Source of the DNA: Rhodococcus triatomae BKS 15-14 | GTDB taxonomy: Bacteria > Actinomycetota > Actinomycetes > Mycobacteriales > Mycobacteriaceae | Reading direction: 5' to 3' | Assembly: GCA_000341795.1 (NCBI GenBank) | Contig: AODO01000013.1 | Coordinates: forward strand, 51,668-115,667 | Length of the DNA stretch: 64,000 nt | Shown here: positions 1 through 8,240 of the stretch, piece after piece | Numbering within the stretch: the stretch's first letter is position 1 | Layout of the letters: every line of letters starts with the position of its first letter | Notes under the pieces: generated by a model | The model's database searches: none | The model's input: the letters and a program-made list of their open reading frames with translations, nothing else | Told to the model about the DNA's origin: nothing | Program-made: the position numbers and the translations under genes

Positions 1-1403
1 TCGGATCGGGGCCCGCGGCGATGTACGCGGCGGACGAGCTGCTCACCCAGCGGGGTGTGACGGTCGACGTGTTCGACCGGCTTCCGGTGCCGTACGGGCT
101 CGTTCGCGCCGGGGTGGCGCCCGACCACCAGAAGACCAAGCAGGTCTCGCGGCTGTACGACACGATCTCCGCCCAGCCCGGTTTCCAGTACTACCTGGGC
201 GTCGAGGTCGGTCGCGACGTCACGCACGAGGAGCTGCTGGCGCATCACCACGCGGTGATCTACGCGGTCGGGGCGTCTCGCGACCGCACCCTCGGAGTGC
301 CGGGGGAGGATCTGCCGGGCAGCACCTCCGCCACCGATTTCGTCGCCTGGTACAACGGGCATCCCGACCACGCGAACGACAGCTACGACCTCTCGCACCG
401 CCGCGCCGTCATCGTCGGCAACGGCAACGTCGCGCTCGACGTGGCCCGCATCCTGACCACCGACCCCGACACACTTGCCGGCACGGACATCGCGCCCTAT
501 GCGCTGGAAGCCTTGCGCGGCAGTCGAATCGAGGAGGTCGTGATCGTGGCGCGGCGCGGGTTCGCGCAGTCGGCGTTCACCGTCCCGGAGTTCGCGGGAC
601 TGCTCGACGCACCCGGGGTCGACGTGCTCGTTCCCGACGCCGAGGCGGCACTCGACCCGATCTCGGATGAACTCGCCTCGCGCGGCGAACTCGATCACGC
701 CACGACGCAGAAGCTGCGCCTGCTCGCGAAACTCGCCCGGCCGACGGACGGGAGTCGGCGGATCGTCTTCCGGTACCTGCTCTCGCCCGCCGAGATCCTC
801 GGCGACGACCACGTGACCGGAGTCAGGTTCGCCCGCAACGAGATCGTCGTCGGCGACGACGGCAGTGTGCGCGTGAAGGCGACCGCGGAGAGCGAATCGC
901 TCGAGGCGGGTCTGGTTCTCACGTCGATCGGTTATCGCGGGGTGCCGATCGACGGAGTGCCGTTCGACGACGCCCGCGGCGTGATCCCGAACGACGACGG
1001 CCGGGTCCTCGCCGCGCCGGGTGCCGACCCACTCGGCGGCGTGTACGCCACCGGGTGGATCAAGCGTGGCCCCAGCGGGTTCATCGGGACGAACAAGTCC
1101 TGCGCCCAGGACACCGTGCGGCACCTCGTCGCCGATTTCAACGCGGGCCGGCTGGCCCCGCCGTCGGAGGACGCGGCGGCGTTGCGGGCCCTGATCGGTC
1201 GGCGCCGGCCCACGTTCATCGACCGGGCGGGCTGGCAGGTGATCGACGCCGAGGAGCGGCGGCGAGGCGCGGAGTCCGGCCGGGCTCGGGTGAAGATCAC
1301 CGACGAGGCCGAGCTCGTCGCGTTGGCACGGACGGCCGCGACACCGGCCGCCGGGACGCGGACCCCGCGGTTGCTCCGGAAGGGCCGGCTCGTCCCGTCC
1401 TGA
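1..1403 (+). CDS. FprA-like NADPH:ferredoxin reductase, 5' end outside window
   Basis: FAD-dependent NADPH-ferredoxin/adrenodoxin reductase family, which passes electrons from NADPH to ferredoxin or a P450 partner. The frame is already open at base 3 and reads GSGPAA just before the first ATG (21), which is the FAD-binding GxGPA motif, so the true start lies left of the window. The NADPH site is seen as VGNGNVALDVARIL (about residue 131 counted from the ATG), and the C-terminal FAD/NADP contact region GWIKRGPSGFIGTNK at about 344. About 460 residues are visible, the usual full length of FprA, so only the extreme N terminus or an N-terminal ferredoxin domain (as in FprB) is missing. Which of the two cannot be decided here. 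Confidence 0.88.
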   Translation, partial: GSGPAAMYAADELLTQRGVTVDVFDRLPVPYGLVRAGVAPDHQKTKQVSRLYDTISAQPGFQYYLGVEVGRDVTHEELLAHHHAVIYAVGASRDRTLGVPGEDLPGSTSATDFVAWYNGHPDHANDSYDLSHRRAVIVGNGNVALDVARILTTDPDTLAGTDIAPYALEALRGSRIEEVVIVARRGFAQSAFTVPEFAGLLDAPGVDVLVPDAEAALDPISDELASRGELDHATTQKLRLLAKLARPTDGSRRIVFRYLLSPAEILGDDHVTGVRFARNEIVVGDDGSVRVKATAESESLEAGLVLTSIGYRGVPIDGVPFDDARGVIPNDDGRVLAAPGADPLGGVYATGWIKRGPSGFIGTNKSCAQDTVRHLVADFNAGRLAPPSEDAAALRALIGRRRPTFIDRAGWQVIDAEERRRGAESGRARVKITDEAELVALARTAATPAAGTRTPRLLRKGRLVPS

Positions 1404-1445
1404 CGTCGTCCGCGCGTCGCGGGTGCGCCGGCACGCCCCGCGACG

Positions 1446-1451
1446 CACAAT
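1446..1451 (+). promoter_or_regulatory. Candidate -10 hexamer for a leaderless start
   Basis: CACAAT lies 6 nt before the ATG at 1458. The same hexamer is found 6-7 nt before the starts at 26647 (+) and 32733 (-). No Shine-Dalgarno sequence is visible at any of the three. Leaderless transcription is inferred. Confidence 0.4.
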
Positions 1452-1457
1452 CGTGCG

Positions 1458-2780
1458 ATGACCGTCATCGGAGCGCGGCATCACACCACGGCCCGGCGCT
1501 GGTGGGCACGTGCGGCGTTCGCCGCTGTCGCCTTCACCGCCGTCCTGCTGATCGTCGTCGCCGGGGTGTTCGGAACGCTCGCCCTGGTGGCCACGACCTT
1601 CGGCGGCGTCGCCGTGATGGCGGCCTTCGGATACTGGTTCCTCTCCGGTCGGGGTGCGGCCCGCTGGATCTGTCTGGCGGTCGCGCTGCTGACGCCGGTC
1701 GCGGTACTCGTCATGTTCGTGCAGCAGCGGTTGCTGTGGGTCGTCCTCGTGGCGCTGGCGGCGACGGCCGTCGCCGTCGCCTGTGCCCGGGTCGCGCTCG
1801 ACGAGGGCAGGCGGCCGGTGCGGGAGCGAGACACAGCGCCGCCGAAACATCCGTTCCTGGTGATGAATCCGCACTCCGGAGGTGGCACCGTCGTCGAGAA
1901 GGATCTGGTGCGGCGGGCGGAGGAACTCGGCGCCGAGGTGGCACTGCTCGACGGACCCGAGATCGTCGACGTCGCGGAACTGGCGCGACAGGCGGTGGCC
2001 CATGGCGCCGATCTGCTCGGCGTCGCGGGCGGCGACGGCACGCAGGCCCTCGTCGCGGCGGTTGCCGCCGAACACGATCTGCCCTTCCTCGTCATCAGCG
2101 CGGGCACCCGGAACCACTTCGCGCTCGACCTCGGGCTCGACCGCAGCGACCCCGTCACCGGCCTCGAGGCACTCCGGGACGGGGTCGAGATCCGCATCGA
2201 CCTCGGGATGATCGGTGACCGGGTGTTCGTGAACAACGCGTCGTTCGGGGTGTACGCGGAGATCGTCCGCAGCCCCGCGTACCGGGACGACAAGGGCGGC
2301 ACCGTGCTGCGGATGCTGCCGGACCTCCTGGCCGAGGGTGGGGGACCGCGACTCACGGTGCGGGCAGGCGACGCCACGGTCGACGGACCCCAGGCGGTGC
2401 TCGTCAGCAACGGCACCTACCGCACGAACGATCTCGCCGGGCTGGGGCGCCGCACGGCCCTCGACGACGGTGTGCTCGGACTCGTCACCGTCTCGGTGTC
2501 CAGCGCTCGCCAGGCCGTCGGCCTGCTCGGGCGGGTTCGCGAACGCGGAGTGACCCAGTACGAGGTGACCGAGGCGGTCGTCGATTCGGATGCCGACGAG
2601 ATCGCGGTCGGGGTGGACGGTGAGTCGCTCACGGTGCGCACCCCGGTCCGGTGCACCGTCCGTCCCGGCGCGCTGCGTGTGCGGGTGCCGCGGACCCGGC
2701 CGGGGGTGCCGCCACCGAAGGTGACCCTGGACTGGGTTCGCCTTCGGTCGTTGGCGTGGGGTCGCACCCCCGGCCGGTGA
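1458..2780 (+). CDS. Diacylglycerol/lipid kinase family protein with N-terminal membrane segments
   Basis: Probable membrane-bound lipid kinase of the DAGK catalytic family. The first 115 residues are hydrophobic and look like four membrane segments, followed by a charged linker. The catalytic domain starts near residue 130 (FLVMNPHSGGG) and carries the nucleotide-binding GGDGTQA motif near 190 and the family's AGTRNHFALDLGL motif just after. The C-terminal half is the beta-rich DAGK accessory domain. The substrate is not evident; diacylglycerol, sphingoid bases or phosphatidylinositol-related lipids are family possibilities. The start is chosen at ATG 1458 because a -10-like CACAAT precedes it by 6 nt. 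It is convergent with the DUF305 gene, only 5 bp away. Confidence 0.82.
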   Translation: MTVIGARHHTTARRWWARAAFAAVAFTAVLLIVVAGVFGTLALVATTFGGVAVMAAFGYWFLSGRGAARWICLAVALLTPVAVLVMFVQQRLLWVVLVALAATAVAVACARVALDEGRRPVRERDTAPPKHPFLVMNPHSGGGTVVEKDLVRRAEELGAEVALLDGPEIVDVAELARQAVAHGADLLGVAGGDGTQALVAAVAAEHDLPFLVISAGTRNHFALDLGLDRSDPVTGLEALRDGVEIRIDLGMIGDRVFVNNASFGVYAEIVRSPAYRDDKGGTVLRMLPDLLAEGGGPRLTVRAGDATVDGPQAVLVSNGTYRTNDLAGLGRRTALDDGVLGLVTVSVSSARQAVGLLGRVRERGVTQYEVTEAVVDSDADEIAVGVDGESLTVRTPVRCTVRPGALRVRVPRTRPGVPPPKVTLDWVRLRSLAWGRTPGR

Positions 2781-2794
2781 CGGCGTCACTGGCC
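2772..2794. terminator. Compact hairpin shared by convergent genes
   Basis: A 10-bp stem (GGCCGGTGAC pairing with GTCACTGGCC, one G-U) with a 3-nt loop spans the stop codons of the lipid kinase (+) and the DUF305 gene (-). There is no U tract. Confidence 0.5.
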
Positions 2795-3412
2795 GAGCAT
2801 CGCCCTCATCTGTTCGATCTCGGCCTGCTGGCCGGCCACGATCTTCCCGGCCAGTTCCTCGACCTGTTCGCTGGAGCCGTCGGCCTGGATCTGCCGTGAG
2901 GAGTCGATCGCGCCCTGGTGGTGGTCGATCATCATCTCCAGCCAGGCCCGGTCGAATTCGGTGCCGGTGGCGTTCTCCAGGGCGGCCATGTCGTCGGCCG
3001 ACATCATCCCGCCCATGTCACCCATCGACGAGTGGTCCATGCCCTCGTTCATCATGGTGGGCTCGCCCCAGGCGCTGAGCCACCCCGTCATCTGCTCGAT
3101 CTCGGGGTCCTGGGCCGCCTGGATCTGTGACGCCAGCTCGAGGAGTTCCGCATTGTCGGTGCGGCCCTGCGCGAGCGCTGCCATCTCCACGGCCTGCTGG
3201 TGATGCGGGATCATCATCTGCGTCCACATCACATCGGCGGAATTGTGGTCGGACGAGGCGTCCGCCGCCGGGGCCGACGTCGTCGTCGACATCGAACCCG
3301 TGGAGTCCATCGAGTGGCCTGCGTTGTCGTCGCTGTCGCTGCATCCGGCGACGATCAGTGCGCCTGCAGTGAGGGCGGCGAGGAATCCGGCGGTTCGGGT
3401 GTGCGTGTTCAT
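2786..3412 (-). CDS. DUF305 lipoprotein, Met/His-rich
   Basis: Exported DUF305-family lipoprotein of 208 residues. The signal peptide ends in the lipobox LIVAGC with Cys24 as the lipidated residue. Two family motifs are present, MMIPHHQQAVEMA in the middle and MMIDHHQGAIDSS near the C terminus. Between them is a Met/His/Asp-rich stretch containing HSSMGDMGGMM, which suggests metal (probably copper) binding. DUF305 proteins are ferritin-like helical bundles often found with copper genes. The start at 3412 is preferred over an upstream start because it begins the signal peptide. It lies 64 nt after the DUF6153 gene in the same direction, so the two probably share the CsoR-like operator at 3923-3937. 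Confidence 0.85.
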   Translation of the reverse strand: MNTHTRTAGFLAALTAGALIVAGCSDSDDNAGHSMDSTGSMSTTTSAPAADASSDHNSADVMWTQMMIPHHQQAVEMAALAQGRTDNAELLELASQIQAAQDPEIEQMTGWLSAWGEPTMMNEGMDHSSMGDMGGMMSADDMAALENATGTEFDRAWLEMMIDHHQGAIDSSRQIQADGSSEQVEELAGKIVAGQQAEIEQMRAMLGQ

Positions 3413-3476
3413 GTGTCTGCCTTGCTCTTCGGGTGTTTGGAGGGGGCCGGACTGCGCGCGCGGCGCAGTGGCCCTG

Positions 3477-3911
3477 TCACACCCGAAGGAGGCAGAGGGT
3501 CGCGAGGCGGGTGGAGGTGCGCGATGCGAAGGGCGGCCCGCGGCCCGCTCGCAGCCGGATGTCACGCACCCGCGCGGCGAGACCGACGGTGGCGACGGGG
3601 ACGCCGAACAGCAGCAGCACGAGCAGCAGTGCCACGCCGCCGCCGAGGACGGCCAGGCATGCGGCGAGCATGTGTTGGTCGTCCGCGTGGCCCCCGCCCT
3701 CGCCGTGGCCCGCGGGTGGTGTGGGGGCGTGGTCCGTAGCGGACGCGGCCGGATCCGGTTGCATCGCGGATTGAGCGGACTGCGCGGACCGGTGGGCGGC
3801 CGGAGCGGGAAGGCTGGTCGCGACGTGGTGCATCGCGAGTACCCCGAGGATCACGGCGAGCAACAGGACCGCGCGACGCGGTCCCGTGCTGACGTGCTCG
3901 GATCGGGGCAT
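3477..3911 (-). CDS. DUF6153-like small membrane protein
   Basis: A 144-residue protein with an N-terminal hydrophobic segment (about residues 13-30), a central Pro/Ala/His-rich linker with a GHGEGGGHADDQH cluster, and a second strongly hydrophobic segment near residues 80-105 followed by a basic tail. This layout fits the actinobacterial DUF6153 family, which is often found next to DUF305. Function is unknown; the His-rich loop and the CsoR-like operator suggest copper handling. ATG 3911 lies 8 nt downstream of the stop codon of the EcsC-like gene, and the operator covers that junction. Confidence 0.65.
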   Translation of the reverse strand: MPRSEHVSTGPRRAVLLLAVILGVLAMHHVATSLPAPAAHRSAQSAQSAMQPDPAASATDHAPTPPAGHGEGGGHADDQHMLAACLAVLGGGVALLLVLLLFGVPVATVGLAARVRDIRLRAGRGPPFASRTSTRLATLCLLRV

Positions 3912-3919
3912 GCCGACGA

Positions 3920-4633
3920 CTATACCCCCTGGGGGTAGTCTCCCGGGATCGGCTGCGGGTAGGCGTCCACCGTGACGGCCCAGTGCGCCGGCGCGGGGCC
4001 GAACGCGTCGCGTGCGTTGGCGATGACGCCCTTGCCGATCGTCCGGTTGCCCGCACTGCCGATCACGGCGCCGATGCCGGCAGGAACCAGTTTGCCGAAC
4101 ATGAGCGCGCCGCGCTTGACGGCGTACCGGGTGACGAAGGTGTGGACCAGGCTGTTGTTCATGCCGCGCACCGTCTGGGTGGGTAGCTTCCCGGACAGCA
4201 GCGCGCCCCAGTTCTTGGTGGTCTTCCCGACCGCCTTCTCGACGATCTCCATGCCTGCGCTGCCGAGGGCGACCGCGAGGACGAGCGCGCGGCGGCGCTC
4301 GTGGTTGTCGACGGGGATGCCGTGCACCGAGGCGACCGCGAGGGTGAACAGGGCGCTCGCCTCGAGGAAGAAGGCGGTCTCGGCGCCGACCGCGGCGATG
4401 GAACCGGCGGTCCCGATGCCGGGCACCGCGGCCGCGGCGCCGACCGCGCCGCCGCTGCCGGTGACCGCGAGCAGGAACGTCCTCTCGAGTCGGTCCACGA
4501 TCTGCTGCGGACTCTCCCCGGGATGGGCTCGGCGCAGCCTCGACACGTGCCCCTCCACGGCGGGACCCTGCAGCCTCGCGCCGTTGTCGAGGAGCGAGGT
4601 GATCGCCTGCTCGACGCGTCCGGTGATGTCCAT
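3920..4633 (-). CDS. EcsC-like family protein
   Basis: A 237-residue protein resembling the EcsC family. It has a Gly/Ala-rich hydrophobic stretch (about residues 60-80), a helical region with TLAVASVHGIPVD followed by ERRRALVLAVALGSAGME, and the C-terminal signature KLVPAGIGAVIGSAGNRTIGKG typical of EcsC proteins. Function is not established; EcsC proteins are associated with membranes and ABC transport in Bacillus. ATG 4633 is preceded by a strong AGGAGGA Shine-Dalgarno, which excludes the longer reading starting 15 codons upstream. Its 3' end carries the CsoR-like operator of the next gene. Family assignment is from pattern recognition only. Confidence 0.6.
   Translation of the reverse strand: MDITGRVEQAITSLLDNGARLQGPAVEGHVSRLRRAHPGESPQQIVDRLERTFLLAVTGSGGAVGAAAAVPGIGTAGSIAAVGAETAFFLEASALFTLAVASVHGIPVDNHERRRALVLAVALGSAGMEIVEKAVGKTTKNWGALLSGKLPTQTVRGMNNSLVHTFVTRYAVKRGALMFGKLVPAGIGAVIGSAGNRTIGKGVIANARDAFGPAPAHWAVTVDAYPQPIPGDYPQGV
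3923..3937. promoter_or_regulatory. CsoR-type operator palindrome
   Basis: Perfect inverted repeat TACCCCC-T-GGGGGTA, the G-tract palindrome typical of CsoR/RcnR copper-responsive repressors. It ends 12 bp upstream of the DUF6153 start (minus strand) and overlaps the last codons of the upstream EcsC-like gene. Confidence 0.7.
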
Positions 4634-4732
4634 CGGTACGTCCTCCTGCTCGGATCTGCACGGTCGGCAGCCGAACAAGTGTCAAACGTCCGGCGCGTCC
4701 CGATTGTTCCAAACAGGCGATAGCCTCGATGG

Positions 4733-5578
4733 ATGACCGGTGTCTCGCAGGGGGCGCGTGCGTTGCCCGCCCCGCCGCTACGGTCCTTCCTCGGTCCGTA
4801 CGCGGGCTATCGGCTGTCCGGTTACCCGCCCGGTGTCCATCTCGGGATGCCTGCACCCGAGCTGACGGTCGTCGTGTCGCTGGACTCCCCGCTCGCCGTG
4901 ACCGCGACCGCCCACCCGGAGCAGCCCGCGGGTGCGTGGGGTGCGCTGGCGAGCGGACTCGCGACCTCGGCGGTGACCATCGCGCACGACGGCACCCAGC
5001 ACGGCGTCCAGTTGGCGCTCACCCCGGCCGGGTCGAGGGCGCTGCTCGGTGCGCCCGCCGGTGCGCTCGGGGCGTGGATCGTGGACCTGCGTGACGTCCT
5101 CGGCCCCGATGCCCGCGAGCTCACCGAGCGGATCGCCGCCGAGCCCGGTTGGCCCGGGCGGTTCGCGATCCTCGACGAGGTGCTGCTGCGCCGGGCCGTC
5201 GACGACGCCGTCGATCGCAACCTCGCCCGCGCCTGGCAGCGGCTCACCTCACCCGGCGCGCCGCGCGTCGCCGATGTGGCGCGGGAGATCGGCTGGAGCA
5301 GAAGACATCTGGTCGGCCGATTCACCGCGGAGTTCGGGGTCGGGCCGAAAGATGCGATGCGGGTGGCCCGCTTCCACCGGTCCAAGGGACTGCAGCAACT
5401 GTGCCCCTCGATGACGCTCGCCGACGTCGCTGCACGCTGCGGCTTCTACGACCAGGCTCATCTGGCTCGCGAATGGCGGGCACTCGCCGGGGTGCCGCCG
5501 TCGAGGTGGCGGGCCGACGAGCAGTTCCCACTCGTCCAAGACGACGCCCGGTTCGACGGAGCATCGTCGGGGGCATGA
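4733..5578 (+). CDS. AraC-family transcriptional regulator
   Basis: A 281-residue regulator with a C-terminal AraC double helix-turn-helix: first HTH at VADVAREIGWSRRHLVGRF (about residues 181-199), second at MTLADVAARCGFYDQAHLA (about 226-244), then the family ending GVPPSRWRA. The N-terminal domain (1-160) is cupin-like or ligand-binding but not recognised. The start at 4733 is supported by a -10-like TAGCCT (4721-4726) 6 nt upstream. The stop overlaps the VOC gene start (ATGA), so the two are translationally coupled and the regulator may control it. Confidence 0.85.
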   Translation: MTGVSQGARALPAPPLRSFLGPYAGYRLSGYPPGVHLGMPAPELTVVVSLDSPLAVTATAHPEQPAGAWGALASGLATSAVTIAHDGTQHGVQLALTPAGSRALLGAPAGALGAWIVDLRDVLGPDARELTERIAAEPGWPGRFAILDEVLLRRAVDDAVDRNLARAWQRLTSPGAPRVADVAREIGWSRRHLVGRFTAEFGVGPKDAMRVARFHRSKGLQQLCPSMTLADVAARCGFYDQAHLAREWRALAGVPPSRWRADEQFPLVQDDARFDGASSGA

Positions 5579-5982
5579 CGACGGAAGCGAGCACCACCAT
5601 GACCACCACCCACGTCTGGCCGACGCTGACCTATGCGAACGCCCGAACCGCCATCGCGTTCCTCGTCGACGCCTTCGGGTTCGTCGAGAAGGCGGTGTAC
5701 GGCGACGGTGACCGTGTCGACCACGCCCAACTCGACTGGCCCGAGGGCGGTGGCATCATGCTCGGCAGCCGCCGCGACGACTCGGTGCTCGCCGACCTCC
5801 CGCCCGGCGTCGGATCCGTCTACCTCGTCACCGACCGGCCCGACGAACTCCACGACCGCGCCCTCGCCGCGGGCGCGACGATCGTCAAGGGACTGACCGA
5901 CGAGGACTACGGGTCACGCGGCTTCACCTGCCGCGACCCCGAGGGCGTCTTCTGGAGCTTCGGCACCTACGGCGGCGAGTAG
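5575..5982 (+). CDS. VOC (glyoxalase/bleomycin resistance-like) protein
   Basis: A 135-residue single-domain VOC superfamily protein. Recognisable elements are the N-terminal AIAFLVDAFGF helix, the strand with VDHAQLDWPEGGGIMLG, the VYLVTDRPDELHDRALAAGA segment and the terminal RDPEGVFWSFGTY with the usual metal-ligand Glu in DPEG. Such proteins include antibiotic-binding and isomerase/dioxygenase enzymes; this one cannot be assigned a substrate. The start overlaps the AraC stop by 4 bp. An internal ATG at 5599 is a possible shorter start. Confidence 0.8.
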   Translation: MTTEASTTMTTTHVWPTLTYANARTAIAFLVDAFGFVEKAVYGDGDRVDHAQLDWPEGGGIMLGSRRDDSVLADLPPGVGSVYLVTDRPDELHDRALAAGATIVKGLTDEDYGSRGFTCRDPEGVFWSFGTYGGE

Positions 5983-5992
5983 CCGGCGGCGA

Positions 5993-6625
5993 TCAGCGTC
6001 CACCGGCCGGGTCGGCCAGCATCCCGCGCCACGCGACCTCGAGCGCCTCCCGGCAGCGCTCCTGCGCTCCGCGCTCGTCGAACGGGACGCCCCGGACGAC
6101 GAGCTGGTAGTAGAACACCCCGGCGAGGAGGTCGAAGCAGGCGACGACGTCGAGGTCGGCGCGCAGCACGCCTCGCTCCATGCCGGCGCGGAGGAAGTCC
6201 TCCACCGGGACGCGCCGCCGGGAGACGTGCGAATCCCAGTACGCGCGTTGCAGTTCCCGGTCCTCCATCGCCATCGCGATCCGGCGGCGGAACCGTTCGT
6301 CCGGGTAGTCGGTGCGGCCGTCGGCGGAGCCGAGGAACGCATCGAAGAGCGTCTCGCGCAGGTCCCCGTCGGTCGGCATCGGTCCCGGCTGTTCCCGGCC
6401 CCTGTCCACCGCGGTGGCGACCAGCGTGGTGATCGACGGCCACCGCCGGTACAGCGCGGCCCGGCTGACGCCGCTGCGTTCGACGATCCGGGCCACGGTC
6501 GGCGTCTCGTTCTCGTCGACGAGTGCCAGTGTCGCGGCGAGGATCTGTCCGTCGATGTCGTCGTTGCGGGGCCGACCCGGACCCCGCCCGCTGGGCGCGG
6601 GGTCCGGGGCAGCGGCTGCGGTCAT
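5993..6625 (-). CDS. TetR-family regulator, last gene of the phn-type operon
   Basis: A 210-residue TetR protein. After a Pro/Ala-rich N terminus comes the HTH TVARIVERSGVSRAALYRRW (about residues 41-60), then an all-helical ligand domain. ATG 6625 overlaps the stop of the phosphatase gene (ATGA), so it is translationally coupled to the phnD-phnC-phnE-phosphatase genes and is probably their regulator. The inducer is unknown. Confidence 0.85.
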   Translation of the reverse strand: MTAAAAPDPAPSGRGPGRPRNDDIDGQILAATLALVDENETPTVARIVERSGVSRAALYRRWPSITTLVATAVDRGREQPGPMPTDGDLRETLFDAFLGSADGRTDYPDERFRRRIAMAMEDRELQRAYWDSHVSRRRVPVEDFLRAGMERGVLRADLDVVACFDLLAGVFYYQLVVRGVPFDERGAQERCREALEVAWRGMLADPAGGR

Positions 6626-7383
6626 GCGCCGAGCGCGCGCCGACGTAGCCGCGCCACGGTGTCGTCGCCGAGTCCGGCCGCCCGCAGGGGTGCGAGCGGG
6701 TCGCCGTGGCGCTCGCGCAGCAGTGCGAGGGTGGTCCGCATCGGGAGGTCCCACGGTGTGTCGTCCTGGCGGAACGCCTCTTCGTCGAGGTCGAAGCCCA
6801 TCTGTGCCATCAGGGCGCCCATGACCGGGTTCATCCGGGTGTGGACCGCGTCGATGTTGGTGCCGGTGATGCAGTAGTCCGCGACGACGGCGTCGTCGTC
6901 GGCGCCGAGCGCGAGCAGCAGGGAGGCGGCGAGGACTCCGGTCCGGTCCGCGCCCGCGGCGCAGTGGAATGCGGTGGTGCCCGGCGCGAACGCGATGATG
7001 TTCAAAGCCGTGACGAGCTGCGGGGCAGCGTTCTCCAGCATTCCGGCGTACATCTCACCGAACTCGGAACGCGAGGTCGGGACGAGCTGATCCGTGTCGG
7101 CGACCCGGCTGATGTCCGCCATCAGTGGAAGGTGGTGGTAGGCAACGGGGTACCCGGCGAGCGGTCCGCGACCGGTATGTGCGACCTCGGCTCCGGAACG
7201 CAGGTCGATCACGCTCACCAGACCGTCCGCGACGAGCGCGGCGGCGTCCGCCTCGGTGCAGGTGGACAGGTCGTCGGCACGGATCGCGAGGCCGGGACGC
7301 AGGACGCCACCGTCGATGGCGATTCCGCCGAGGTGGCGGAGGTTCACCGGCGAGCTGAGGGTGATGTCGAGTGCGGCGGTCAT
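6622..7383 (-). CDS. Tyrosine/serine protein phosphatase-like enzyme
   Basis: A 253-residue member of the bacterial PTP (Y_phosphatase3/LptpA-like) family. It starts with the family sequence NLRHLGGI and contains the Cys-phosphatase P-loop HCAAGADRTG, with nucleophile Cys141 and Arg147. This family hydrolyses phosphotyrosine/phosphoserine, phosphoinositides or other phosphate monoesters. ATG 7383 follows an AGGAG Shine-Dalgarno and begins 2 nt after the phnE stop. Its place between a phosphonate-type ABC transporter and a TetR gene suggests it acts on, or regulates uptake of, the imported phosphorus compound. That is inference. Confidence 0.82.
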   Translation of the reverse strand: MTAALDITLSSPVNLRHLGGIAIDGGVLRPGLAIRADDLSTCTEADAAALVADGLVSVIDLRSGAEVAHTGRGPLAGYPVAYHHLPLMADISRVADTDQLVPTSRSEFGEMYAGMLENAAPQLVTALNIIAFAPGTTAFHCAAGADRTGVLAASLLLALGADDDAVVADYCITGTNIDAVHTRMNPVMGALMAQMGFDLDEEAFRQDDTPWDLPMRTTLALLRERHGDPLAPLRAAGLGDDTVARLRRRALGA

Positions 7384-7385
7384 GG

Positions 7386-8240
7386 TTAGGTGATTCTCCT
7401 TCTGATGAGGGCACTGCCCTGGTCGATGACGGTGACGAGCACGATGATGCAGATGATGATCGCGCTGAGATGCCCGTAGTCGTACATCTTCATCGCGGTG
7501 GTGAGTTCGAGTCCGATGCCGCCCGCGCCGACGAGTCCGAGGATGGTCGCCCCGCGCACGTTGCCCTCGAACAGCAGCAGTGTGTAGGACACCAGGTTGG
7601 GGGCGGCCTGCGGCAGGATGCCGTACGTGATGACCTGGCGTTTCGACGCACCGACCGCTTCCATCGCGACGACGGGCCCGCGGTCGACGGCCTCCATGGC
7701 CTCGGCGTAGATCTTGCCGATCGACCCGATCGAGCCGAGGGTCATGGCGAGGATGCCGGCGAACGGTCCGAGGCCGACGGCGGAGACGAACATCAGCGCG
7801 AACACCAGGTCGGGGACCGAGCGGATGATGTTCATCGTCCAGCGCGCCGTGTAGTACAGCCATCTCGGCGCGATGTTCGACGATGCCGCGAAGGCGACGA
7901 GCAGTGAGAGGATGCCGCCGAGCACCGTTCCGACGATGGCCATCTGGAGGGTCTCGACGAGCAGTTCGACGATGGTGCCGAACTTCGAGAAGTCGGGTGG
8001 GAACAGGCGGGAGAGGAACTCGCCCATGTTGACCGCGCCCTCGGACAGCTTCGCGAAGTCGAACTCCGCTCCGTTGAACGACCACACCAGCACGATCAGG
8101 GCGATCGGGATGCCCGCGAGGAACCGTCCCCGGGGGATCGAGAATGCGCTCTCGAGGCGGGCGCGTTCGGCGGGGTCGAGAGCCGGGGAGTTCGTCGAAC
8201 CCGCTGCCTTGGTGGATGTTTCACGCGACATGAGCGTCAT
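7386..8240 (-). CDS. phnE: Phosphonate/phosphite-type ABC transporter permease PhnE
   Basis: A 284-residue inner-membrane permease of the PhnE family. It has one N-terminal membrane segment (about 40-57) and a BPD_transp_1 core with the EAA-type loop seen as AMEAVGASKRQVITYGILPQA (about 190-210). The family element VGAGGIGLEL follows. It should form the channel with PhnC and receive cargo from PhnD. The start at 8240 overlaps phnC by 20 bp; ATG 8231 is a shorter alternative. The imported compound (phosphonate, phosphite, hypophosphite or a phosphate ester) cannot be told from sequence, and no C-P lyase or phosphite dehydrogenase gene is in the window. Confidence 0.88.
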   Translation of the reverse strand: MTLMSRETSTKAAGSTNSPALDPAERARLESAFSIPRGRFLAGIPIALIVLVWSFNGAEFDFAKLSEGAVNMGEFLSRLFPPDFSKFGTIVELLVETLQMAIVGTVLGGILSLLVAFAASSNIAPRWLYYTARWTMNIIRSVPDLVFALMFVSAVGLGPFAGILAMTLGSIGSIGKIYAEAMEAVDRGPVVAMEAVGASKRQVITYGILPQAAPNLVSYTLLLFEGNVRGATILGLVGAGGIGLELTTAMKMYDYGHLSAIIICIIVLVTVIDQGSALIRRRIT

